Source: Myxococcus stipitatus DSM 14675
GTDB lineage: Bacteria > Myxococcota > Myxococcia > Myxococcales > Myxococcaceae
Assembly (NCBI RefSeq): GCF_000331735.1
Contig: NC_020126.1
Location: 7,753,501-7,817,500, forward strand
Direction: 5' to 3'
Length of the DNA: 64,000 nucleotides
Below the pieces are notes generated by a model. The model saw only the letters and a program-made list of their open reading frames with translations. It was not told the origin of the DNA and did not search any database. The position numbers and the translations under genes were made by a program. This document shows positions 19,450 to 28,326 of this stretch, one piece after another (the first letter of the stretch is position 1; the number at the start of each line of letters is the position of its first letter).

Positions 19450-22400
19450 CTAGTTCATCTTCGAGAGCTGCTCTTCGAGCATGTGGGCGAGGTGGCTTTC
19501 GGACAGGTCCTCCAGTGCGTGCGTGCCCGAGTCCTGCTCCCGTGGACCGGTGGCGATGGGCGACGCGAACTCCAAGGGAATGAACGCGGAGGCGAGCTGC
19601 TCCGCGAGCTTCTCGGTGGTGGGGTAGTTGAAGACGAGGGTGGCGGGCAGCGAGAGGCCGAAGGCGCTCTGGAGCCGGTTCTTGAGCTGCAACGCCGCGA
19701 GCGAGTCGATGCCCATCTCGTTGAAGCCCTGAGCGGGGTCGATGGACGCACCGGAGGCCGCGCCCCGAATCCAGGCCACCTGCTCCCGCAGGTAGTTCAT
19801 CAGCAGCTTCCGACGAGCGGGGACGGGCGACTCGGAGAGCGTCTCCAGGAAGCGCGCGCGGCCTTCGGGCTGGCCTCTGGCGGCCTCCCGCAGCTCGGCG
19901 TCGTAGGGCGCGGTGCGGCCTCCACCGAACACCGCCCAGTCGATCTCCGCGACCCCCACCTGCGCGACCGGGCTGGTGAGCAAGGCTTCGAGCGCGCGGA
20001 GGCCCTGAGGCACGGAGAGAAGGCCCCAGCCCGGCGTGTGGGACTGCTCGCTGACGTCCACGCGTGCGCCGGCCTCACCCGCCCACACGCCCCAGTTGAT
20101 GCTCAAGCCCGGCAGTCCGAGCGCGCGGCGGTGATGCGCCAGGGCATCCTCGAACGCCGTCGCGGCGCAGTGGTTCGACTGCCCGGCGGAGCCGACGAGC
20201 GACGCGACCGACGAGAACAACACGAAGTGCTCCAGGGCGAGCCCCGAGGTCAGCCGGTGCAGGTTCCAGGCGCCCCGCACCTTGGGCCGCAGCACCCGCT
20301 CGAAGCGGGCCCACGTCTGCTGACGAAGCACTCCGTCCTCGAGCACGCCCGCCGAGTGGAACACCCCCGCCAGCGGCGCGAGGTCATCGGCGATGAACTG
20401 GAGCAGACCGCTGAGTTCACCTTCGTCCGCGAGGTCCACCTGGCGGTACTCGACCCGCACGCCTCGCGCACGCAGCCGCTCCAGCCGTCCCTCGGCCTCC
20501 GCGCCCACGGAGCCACGCCCCGTCAGCACGAGGCTTCGTGCGCCCCGGTGCGCCAGGAGCTCCGCCGTCAGCAGGCCCAGCCGCCCGAGCCCGCCCACCA
20601 CGAGATAGGTCCGGTCCGACCGGACAGGCCCCGCGTCGCGCGAGGACTCCGCCACCACCTCTCGCGACTCAGCCCTCCGGAGCCTCGCGACGAAGCGGCC
20701 CTCACGGAAGGCGACCTGGTTGTCGGCCATCCCGGCGCGACCGCGAACCTCTCGCGCGAGCGCCTCCACCTGCGCGCCCGCTTCACCGCGAGGGTCCAGG
20801 TCGACGCAGCGGACATCGAGCTCGGAAGACTCGATGGCGAGAGGCCGGGCCATGCCCCAGAGCAACGACTGTGCGAGGCCGGAAAGCGGCTGCCCGGAGG
20901 CCACCGCCTGCGCGCCCCGGGTAATGAGCCACACGGCCTCCGAGTACCCACGGTCGATGAGGTAGCGCAGCAACCCGAGGCCGCTCCCGCAGCCCCGCCG
21001 CGCATCCGCATCGAGGCGCTCCCCCTCCAGGTCCTCGGAGTCCGCGCCGTCGAGCCCCCACAGCAGGATGACGTCCGACAGCGAAGCGGGAAGCGACAAG
21101 GTCCGCAGCGCATCCGCGAGCGCCTCGGGGTCCTCGGGCAGCTCGAAGGACTTGTCATCGAGCGTGCGGAGCGTCTGCCCACGGAACGCCAGCAGGCACG
21201 TCCGCCCATCGCGCTCGAGCGCCCGCGCGAGCTTGTGTCCCAGCCCGGCATCATCCGCGAGAATCAGGCACGGCCCACTCACCGCCGCTCTCGCCGGGAC
21301 GTCCAGCGCGAGGGGCTCCCACCGGCGCACATAGAGCTGACCGTCCAACGTCGCCGACGCAGCAGGGCTCAACGCCTCGCGGCTCGTCCGCTGAAGCTCC
21401 AGCCCCAGGACCTGGGCACACAGCCGCCCGTCCTCCCCGAAGACGCGGACCTCGGCACGCAGGCGCTTGCGTGTCTCGTCCACGGGCCGCACCACCGCGT
21501 GGCTCCACATCCGCGCCGCGAGTCCTCCGTACAACGAGAGGCTCTCGATGCCCGTCGGGACATAGAGCTCGGAAGCGCTCGGGTCCGGGTACGCACCTCC
21601 GACCACTTGGAGGCAGGCATCGAGCAGCGCCGGATGCGCGAAGGACATCGCATCGCCATCGAGCGGGAGCGAAGCGGGCCGCTCGATGTGAGCCAGGACC
21701 TGCTCGTCCCTCTGTCGAAGCTCGGTGAGGCCTCGGAAGTCCGCGCCGAAGTCGACCCCGGACTCCAGGGCCCTGCGATAGGGGTCCTCGATGAGCGGAG
21801 CCTCCCGGAGGCTCGCGAGCACGCCGTCCAGGTCCGCTGCCACGGAGGCACGCACATCCGCTTGCGAGACCTGGAGGGCCCCGGTCGCATGGAGGACCCA
21901 GTCGCCCTCGGACGCTCCGGTGGCGCGGCTGAAGATGCGCACCGTCGCCGAGCCCGCCTCGCCCTTGTCCACCGCGCACTGCACCCGGCGTCGGGAGTCC
22001 TGAGGGAACGTCATCGCCGCGAGCAGGGACAGGTTCGTCAGCCGCAGCGTCTTCGTCCCGAGCAGCTTCGCGCCTCCCGCCAGCGCCATCTCGACGAACG
22101 CGGTGGCGGGCAGCGTCGGGGTCCCGAAGACGCGGTGCTGCCCCAGGAACTCCTGCGTCGAGGGCCCCAGCGTCGTCTCGAACAGCAGCGCATCCGAACC
22201 CAGCACGGCCAACGGCACCCGAGCCCCGAGCAGCGGATGCTCCTCGCGAGCGGTCCGAGCCCCCTGCGGCTGCTGCAATCCGGCCCCCTCCTCCCAGTAG
22301 CGCTGTCGCTGGAAGGGATAGGTGGGGAGCGCGACCTTGCGCCGGGAGAACCCAGCATCGAACGCCGCCCAGTCCACGCGGACCCCTCGCGTGTAGAGGG

Positions 22401-25400
22401 CCGACAGGCTCTCCGACAGCTGCTGCCAGCCTCCGTCATCGGGACGCAGGCTCGGCAGCCACGCACACTCCCCTTCGGGAAGGCTCCGCGCCGCCATGCC
22501 GAGCAGCGTGGCCTTGGGGCCTATCTCGACGAACACCCGCGCCCCCTCGCGATACAGGCGCTCCACGCCGCTCGCGAAGCGCACCGGATTGCGGAGCTGG
22601 TGGCACCAGTAGTCCGGTGTGGCGATGGAATCGGTGATGGGCTCCCCCGTCATCCCCGAGACCATGGGGAGCGCGGGCCGCGCATAGGTGAGGGTCTCCG
22701 CGATGGCGCGGAACTCCGGCAGGGCCGACTCGACGATGACCGAGTGAGCCGCGCGAGGAATGTTCAGGCGCCGCACCTTGTGCCCCCTCGACTCCAGGGC
22801 CTCGGCCACCTCGCGAACGTCCCCCGGCAGGCCGGAGACGACCACGTTGTCGGGGCCATTGAAGGCCGCGATGGAGCAGCGCCCCCCACACGCCTCGAGG
22901 ACCGCACGCACCTCCGCCTCGCCCGCGGTGACCGCCAGGTTCTCGCCCTGCGGAAGCTGGTGCACCAGCCGGCCGCGATGAATCGCCAGCTTCAGTCCGT
23001 CCTCGACGCTGAACACCCCCGCGAGGCACGCCGCCGCCAGCTCTCCCGTGCTGTGTCCGAGCAGGACATCCGGCTGGACGCCCCAGGACATCCACAGCTC
23101 CGCCAGCGCGTACTCGAGCGCGAAGAGGAGCGGCTGGGCGAAGTCGAACTGGTCGATGGGCGAGGGCTGTCCCGGCTCCGGGTAGAGCACCGACTGGAGC
23201 GTCTGCCCCCAGGCCGCGCGCAGCAGCACGTCGAACGCGTCGAGGCGACGCCGGAACCCCGGATGCGCCACATAGAGCTCGCGAGCAGCCCCGACGTACT
23301 GCGAGCCCTGTCCCGAGAACAGGAAGGCGACCTTCGGCGCCTGCTTCGGAGCGAGCACACCGTGCACCACTCCGGGGTGCTCCTCCTTCCGCGCCGCGGC
23401 CCCGAGCAACGCGGCCATCGCGTCGCGCTCCCCCGCCACCAGGGCGAGCCGATGGTCGAAGTCAGCGCGGCCCGTGTTCGCGGAGAAGCACACGTCCGCG
23501 AGCGTCGCGTCGGTGCGCTCCAGCAGCCCCTGGAAGCGGCCCGCGAGCTGCCGCAGCGCCACATCATCGCGAGCCGAGAGCGTCAGGACATGACGGGAGC
23601 GCTCCCTCCGCTCCGCGGCCACCTCCACCTCTCGCGGCGCGGGGGCCTCTTCCAGGACGACATGGGCATTGGTGCCGCCGATGCCGAAGGAGCTGACCCC
23701 CGCACGGCGCGGCCCGTCCTCCACCCGCCAGGGCCGGAGCGAGTCGACCACGTAGAACGGGCTGTGCTCGAAGTCGATGCGGGGGTTCGGCTTCTCGAAG
23801 TGGAGCGAAGGGGCCAGCGTGCGGTGCTGGAGCGACAGCACGACCTTGATGAGCCCGGCGATACCCGCCGCGCTGTCCAGGTGGCCGATGTTGCTCTTCA
23901 CCGAGCCCAGTCCGCAGGAGCCGGCCATCGCCTGCCCGCCGAACGCCTGGGTCAACGCGGCGATTTCAATGGGGTCGCCGATGGCGGTCCCCGTCCCGTG
24001 CGCCTCGACGTAGGAGATGCTCGCGGGGTCGATGCCCGCGCGCTGATGCGCCCGCCGGACGACGTCGCACTGCCCTTCGACACCGGGGGCCATGAAGCCG
24101 ACCTTGCGGTGCCCGTCGTTGTTGATGGCCCAGCCCTTGATGACGGCGAGGACGCGGTCTCCATCGGCGCGCGCCTGACTCAAGCGCTTGAGGACCACGA
24201 CACCCGCCCCGCTGCCCGGCAGGGTGCCATTGGCGCGAGCATCGAACGGACGGCAGTGGCCATCGCCCGAGAAGATGCTGCCCTCCTCGAAGAGATAGCC
24301 CACGCGGTGGGGGACCTTGATGGCCACGCCCCCCGCGAGCGCCATGTCGCAGCCGCCGTTGAGCAGCGCATCACAGGCCATCGACACGGAGACCAGCGAG
24401 GTCGAACAGGCCGTCTGGACATTCACGCTCGGCCCGCGCAGGTCGAGCTTGTAGGACGTCTGCGTCGCCAGGAAGTCCTTGTCCTGGGACATGAGGTCCT
24501 GGAAGAAGTGGATGGGCCGCGTCAGGTCCGGGTAGGGGTAGCGGTAGTGACTGACGCTCTTGCCGGCATAGACACCGACGATGGCGTCACACGTGTTGGG
24601 GGGATAACCCGCGTGCTCGAGCGCCTCCCAGGCGCACTCCAGGAACACCCGCTGTTGAGGGTCCAGCGCGCGGGCCTCACGGGGGGTGAGCGAGAAGAAG
24701 TCGGCATCGAACGCGTCGATGCCCTCCATCGCCGCGGAGGCTCGGACGTAGCGCGGGCTCTTGAACGCGGCGGCGCTCACGCCCGCGGCCAGCAGTTCCT
24801 CATCGGTGTACTGGGCGACGGACTCGACGCCGCCCACCAGGTTGCTCCAGAACGCATCCAGCGTGGGTGCCCCCGGGAAACGGCCGCTCATCCCGATGAT
24901 GGCGATGTCGCTGTCCCCGGGAGTGAGCGTCACCTCCGCCGTGGGCTTGGGCTTCGGAGCTCCCCCCAGCCGCGCCGCGAGGGAGCGCACCGTCGGATTC
25001 CCGAACAGGTCCACGATGGGGAGGGAGAGCCCCAGCTCCTGCTTGATGCGCAGATGGAGCTGGATGAGGTGCACGGAGTTCGCGCCGAGCTCGAAGAAGT
25101 TACGCTCCGGATGCACGTCCGGCACGCCCAGCACGGCGCCCACGGCCTTCGACAGCGTCTCCTGGAGCGCGCGCGTCTCCCCCAGGCCCCCGGGAGGCGA
25201 GGCGGGTGCCAGCATGTTCTTCGGCGGGGCCACCGCATCCGGATGAGGCAGCGCGCGACGGTCCACCTTGGCGTTGCGGGTCAGCGGCAGCGCATCGAGG
25301 ACGACGTACGTCGCCGGAACCATGTGCTCGGGGAGCTTGCGCGAGAGGAAGTCGCGCACGCGCTGCGTGTTCAGCTCGCGCGTCCCTTCCGCGAGCACGA

Positions 25401-28326
25401 CGTACGCCACGAGCCGCTTCTCATGGTGCTCACCGACAGCGCCGACCACCGACGCGCGGATGCTCGGCTCCTGCAAGAGGGCCGCTTCAATCTCCCCGGG
25501 CTCGATGCGCTGCCCGCGGATGGAGAGCTGGAAGTCGACGCGCCCGAGGAACTCGAGCGTCCCATCGGGCAGATAACGCCCCAGGTCCCCCGTGCGATAC
25601 AGGCGTTCACCCGTGCGAGGGTGGACGGTGAACTTCGCGGAGCCCGCGCCCGCGCCGATGTAGCCCTGTGCCACGCCGATGCCCGCGCAGCACAGCTCAC
25701 CGGGCACCCAGAGCGGTCGCTCCTCCAGCCGCTCATCGAGCACGTAGTACCGCGTGTTCGCGATGGGCTTTCCGTAGGGGATGCTGCGGCGCCGCCCATC
25801 CGCCTCCTCGACGGGATGGGTGATGTTCCACAGCGACGTCTCCGTCGGCCCACCGACACTGACCACCTTGACCCCGGCGAAGCGCTCGCGCAGGCGCCCC
25901 GGCAGCGTGACGGGAATCCAGTCGCCGCCGAGCATCACCAGGCGCAGCGGACACGAGAGCCGGACGTCACCTCCTTCGAGGTACGTCATAAGCATCTCCA
26001 TCATCGCCGGCACGGTGCTCCAGAGCGTGACGCCGTGGCGGGCCATCAGCTCGACCCAGTGCGAGGGGTCTCTGCGCCGCGCGGCCTCCGGCATCACCAC
26101 CGTCGCGCCCGCGCCCAGCGTTCCGAAGACGTCGTAGACGGAGAAGTCGTGGTGGAGCGCGCTCAGGGCGATGAGCCGGTCATCCGGCCCGATGCCGAAC
26201 CGCCCGTTCGTCCACTCGATGGCGTTGGCCATCCCCGCGTGCGTGAGCATGGCCCCGTTGGGCTGGCCCGTGGAGCCGGACGTGTAGAGGATGTGCGCGA
26301 GGTCCTCGGGCCGCTGCACGGGAGTCAGCGGGGTGTCCGGGTACTCGCTGAAGGACTCCGGAGCGAGCACGAGCACCTGGACCTGCTCCGCCCAGGACTC
26401 CCCCGCGAACCGAGGCTGCGTCACCACCAGTCCGGCGCCCGCGTTGCGCAGCATGAACGCGCGGCGCTCGGGAGGCAGGCCCGCGTCGACGGGCAGGTAG
26501 GCCGCGCCGGAGCTCAGGACACCGAGCACCGCGACGACCTGCTCCCAGCCCTTCTCCATCACCACCGCGACCACGCGGTTGGGCACAGCGCCCTTCTGGC
26601 GAAGCACATGCCCCAGGCGGCTCGCCCGTCGGGCCAGCTCGCCGTAGCTCAGCGAGAGCCCGGTGGACACCAGCGCCACCGCGTCTGGACGTGCGGCGGC
26701 ATTCCGGAAGAAGCCCGAGTGGAGCAGCTCGCCGCTCAGCGGACGGGCCGTGTCGTTGACGCGGGCCAACAGCTCGCGCTGTCGCACGGGCAGGAGGTCC
26801 AGGTCGGAGCGCTCCCACAGCGCATCATCCTCCGCCAACCGGAGGAGCAGCCCGTGGAAGGCGTCGAACATGTCCTCCATCATCCCGGGCGGGAACAGCT
26901 CCTCCGCCACATCCCAGTTCAGGAAGACGCCGCCGCGCTGGTAGACGATCTGGAGGTCGATCCACACCTGAGGCGTCTGCGTGAGCGCCTCGACGAGCTC
27001 ACCGAACGACTCCGCCAGGAAGTCCACCCAGTGCGAGTCCCGGCTCTTGGAGTGGGACGCGAAGCTCGTCATCACCACGGGCATGATGGCGCCGGAGATG
27101 CGGCCCTGGGCCCGGAACAGCTCGCGCAGCAGCTCGACGCCGCTCACCTCGCGGTGCTCCAGCGCGAGGAGGAGCTGATCTCGAATCGCGAGCGCCCGCT
27201 CGATGAAGGCACGCTCCGGCCGATGGTCCACCTCCACCAGCGTGAAGCTCGCGAAGGTCCCGATGATGTCGTTGACCTGGGGGTGGACGGGCAGCCGGTT
27301 GAAGTGCGGGACGTTGAGCGTGAAGCGAGGACTGCGGCTCCAGCGGGCGATGACCTCCGCGTACACAGCGAGGAGCAGCTCCGGCTCCGTCAGCCGGCGT
27401 GCCCGGGCCCTCTGCTTGAGCCGCTGCCACACCTCCGCATCCACCCGCGCGAACCAGCGACGGAAGCGAGGACGCCGCAGCGAGCGAGGGTCCCGCTCCA
27501 GCGGAAGGTCCGGCGCGGGAGGCAGCTGGGACAGGCGCGAGCGCCAGAACTCGAGCGAGCGGGCATGACGGGCCCCTCGCGTCTGGTGCAACGCCAGCGA
27601 GTAGTCCCGGTACGACAGCGAGAGGGACGCGGGAGAAGGCGGGGTCTCCGGGTGCCGGTAGAAGTGCACCAGCTCCCGGTAGAGAATCTGGAAGCTGTAC
27701 CCGTCGATGAAGGTCCCATCGACGCTCATGAAGAGGCGCACGCGTCCGCTGTCGAGCAGGCACGCGCGCAGCTCGAACAAGGGCCACTGGTCCAGCGGGA
27801 GCACCTGCTGGGACAGCCGCTCGCGAATGGCCGCGAGCCGGGCCTCGGTCTCCTCGGGGCCCCGTCCGCGCAGGTCCTCGACGGGGAGTCGATAGCGCGG
27901 CACCGAAGGCAGGATCCGCTGCTGGAAGCCCGGGGCCTCCACGGCGCGCAGCATCTCGTGACGGGCGACGACCTGGTTCCACGCCTCCTCGAAGCGCGTC
28001 AGGTCGAGCGCGCCGCAGTCGAGCTCGTTGTACGCGTGCATCGACGCGTTCATCTCCAGCTCGGCCTGGCGGCCCACGCTGTACGCCTGCTGGAGCTCCG
28101 TCATGGGGAACGGCTGGTGCCGCTCCTCGGGCCGAGCCACCACTTCGGCGCGGGCTTCGTGCGGCTCGGCCAGGAGTGCCAGCAGCGCGGGCTTGTGCGC
28201 CACGAGCTGCTCGCGCAGCGCCTCGGGAAGCGCGCCGTCGGGCGCGTCGACGGCCAGGTGCTCGCCCTCCACGCCCAGCGTGATGCCGTGTCCGGCCAGC
28301 GCCTGAAGGAGCTCGTCCAGCCTCAT
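19450..28326 (-). CDS. Hybrid NRPS-PKS: docking-Cy-A-PCP-KS-AT-DH-KR-ACP
   Basis: This 2,958-residue protein makes a heterocycle and then extends it. A TubC-like docking domain (1-60) precedes a heterocyclisation domain with D203-x4-D208-x2-S211 (DGTFIDGYS). The A domain has SGSTGQPNG, with Asn for the usual Lys. Pocket residues by eye are D-F-Y-S-M-G-V-L-W-K, between Cys and Thr codes. The PCP has Ser1084 in LGANSV. The KS has Cys1307 in QTACSTS, the form common in KSs accepting peptidyl chains. The AT has Ser1759 in GHSTGE, with RAAHS where malonyl or methylmalonyl ATs have HAFH or YASH. The DH has His2064 and DACLQ. In the KR, the catalytic Tyr position is His2719 (GQSNHCAAT). The ACP has Ser2875. 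No oxidase domain is visible, so the ring may stay an azoline unless oxidised elsewhere. Both ends overlap or nearly touch neighbouring genes. Confidence 0.95.
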   Translation of the reverse strand: MRLDELLQALAGHGITLGVEGEHLAVDAPDGALPEALREQLVAHKPALLALLAEPHEARAEVVARPEERHQPFPMTELQQAYSVGRQAELEMNASMHAYNELDCGALDLTRFEEAWNQVVARHEMLRAVEAPGFQQRILPSVPRYRLPVEDLRGRGPEETEARLAAIRERLSQQVLPLDQWPLFELRACLLDSGRVRLFMSVDGTFIDGYSFQILYRELVHFYRHPETPPSPASLSLSYRDYSLALHQTRGARHARSLEFWRSRLSQLPPAPDLPLERDPRSLRRPRFRRWFARVDAEVWQRLKQRARARRLTEPELLLAVYAEVIARWSRSPRFTLNVPHFNRLPVHPQVNDIIGTFASFTLVEVDHRPERAFIERALAIRDQLLLALEHREVSGVELLRELFRAQGRISGAIMPVVMTSFASHSKSRDSHWVDFLAESFGELVEALTQTPQVWIDLQIVYQRGGVFLNWDVAEELFPPGMMEDMFDAFHGLLLRLAEDDALWERSDLDLLPVRQRELLARVNDTARPLSGELLHSGFFRNAAARPDAVALVSTGLSLSYGELARRASRLGHVLRQKGAVPNRVVAVVMEKGWEQVVAVLGVLSSGAAYLPVDAGLPPERRAFMLRNAGAGLVVTQPRFAGESWAEQVQVLVLAPESFSEYPDTPLTPVQRPEDLAHILYTSGSTGQPNGAMLTHAGMANAIEWTNGRFGIGPDDRLIALSALHHDFSVYDVFGTLGAGATVVMPEAARRRDPSHWVELMARHGVTLWSTVPAMMEMLMTYLEGGDVRLSCPLRLVMLGGDWIPVTLPGRLRERFAGVKVVSVGGPTETSLWNITHPVEEADGRRRSIPYGKPIANTRYYVLDERLEERPLWVPGELCCAGIGVAQGYIGAGAGSAKFTVHPRTGERLYRTGDLGRYLPDGTLEFLGRVDFQLSIRGQRIEPGEIEAALLQEPSIRASVVGAVGEHHEKRLVAYVVLAEGTRELNTQRVRDFLSRKLPEHMVPATYVVLDALPLTRNAKVDRRALPHPDAVAPPKNMLAPASPPGGLGETRALQETLSKAVGAVLGVPDVHPERNFFELGANSVHLIQLHLRIKQELGLSLPIVDLFGNPTVRSLAARLGGAPKPKPTAEVTLTPGDSDIAIIGMSGRFPGAPTLDAFWSNLVGGVESVAQYTDEELLAAGVSAAAFKSPRYVRASAAMEGIDAFDADFFSLTPREARALDPQQRVFLECAWEALEHAGYPPNTCDAIVGVYAGKSVSHYRYPYPDLTRPIHFFQDLMSQDKDFLATQTSYKLDLRGPSVNVQTACSTSLVSVSMACDALLNGGCDMALAGGVAIKVPHRVGYLFEEGSIFSGDGHCRPFDARANGTLPGSGAGVVVLKRLSQARADGDRVLAVIKGWAINNDGHRKVGFMAPGVEGQCDVVRRAHQRAGIDPASISYVEAHGTGTAIGDPIEIAALTQAFGGQAMAGSCGLGSVKSNIGHLDSAAGIAGLIKVVLSLQHRTLAPSLHFEKPNPRIDFEHSPFYVVDSLRPWRVEDGPRRAGVSSFGIGGTNAHVVLEEAPAPREVEVAAERRERSRHVLTLSARDDVALRQLAGRFQGLLERTDATLADVCFSANTGRADFDHRLALVAGERDAMAALLGAAARKEEHPGVVHGVLAPKQAPKVAFLFSGQGSQYVGAARELYVAHPGFRRRLDAFDVLLRAAWGQTLQSVLYPEPGQPSPIDQFDFAQPLLFALEYALAELWMSWGVQPDVLLGHSTGELAAACLAGVFSVEDGLKLAIHRGRLVHQLPQGENLAVTAGEAEVRAVLEACGGRCSIAAFNGPDNVVVSGLPGDVREVAEALESRGHKVRRLNIPRAAHSVIVESALPEFRAIAETLTYARPALPMVSGMTGEPITDSIATPDYWCHQLRNPVRFASGVERLYREGARVFVEIGPKATLLGMAARSLPEGECAWLPSLRPDDGGWQQLSESLSALYTRGVRVDWAAFDAGFSRRKVALPTYPFQRQRYWEEGAGLQQPQGARTAREEHPLLGARVPLAVLGSDALLFETTLGPSTQEFLGQHRVFGTPTLPATAFVEMALAGGAKLLGTKTLRLTNLSLLAAMTFPQDSRRRVQCAVDKGEAGSATVRIFSRATGASEGDWVLHATGALQVSQADVRASVAADLDGVLASLREAPLIEDPYRRALESGVDFGADFRGLTELRQRDEQVLAHIERPASLPLDGDAMSFAHPALLDACLQVVGGAYPDPSASELYVPTGIESLSLYGGLAARMWSHAVVRPVDETRKRLRAEVRVFGEDGRLCAQVLGLELQRTSREALSPAASATLDGQLYVRRWEPLALDVPARAAVSGPCLILADDAGLGHKLARALERDGRTCLLAFRGQTLRTLDDKSFELPEDPEALADALRTLSLPASLSDVILLWGLDGADSEDLEGERLDADARRGCGSGLGLLRYLIDRGYSEAVWLITRGAQAVASGQPLSGLAQSLLWGMARPLAIESSELDVRCVDLDPRGEAGAQVEALAREVRGRAGMADNQVAFREGRFVARLRRAESREVVAESSRDAGPVRSDRTYLVVGGLGRLGLLTAELLAHRGARSLVLTGRGSVGAEAEGRLERLRARGVRVEYRQVDLADEGELSGLLQFIADDLAPLAGVFHSAGVLEDGVLRQQTWARFERVLRPKVRGAWNLHRLTSGLALEHFVLFSSVASLVGSAGQSNHCAATAFEDALAHHRRALGLPGLSINWGVWAGEAGARVDVSEQSHTPGWGLLSVPQGLRALEALLTSPVAQVGVAEIDWAVFGGGRTAPYDAELREAARGQPEGRARFLETLSESPVPARRKLLMNYLREQVAWIRGAASGASIDPAQGFNEMGIDSLAALQLKNRLQSAFGLSLPATLVFNYPTTEKLAEQLASAFIPLEFASPIATGPREQDSGTHALEDLSESHLAHMLEEQLSKMN

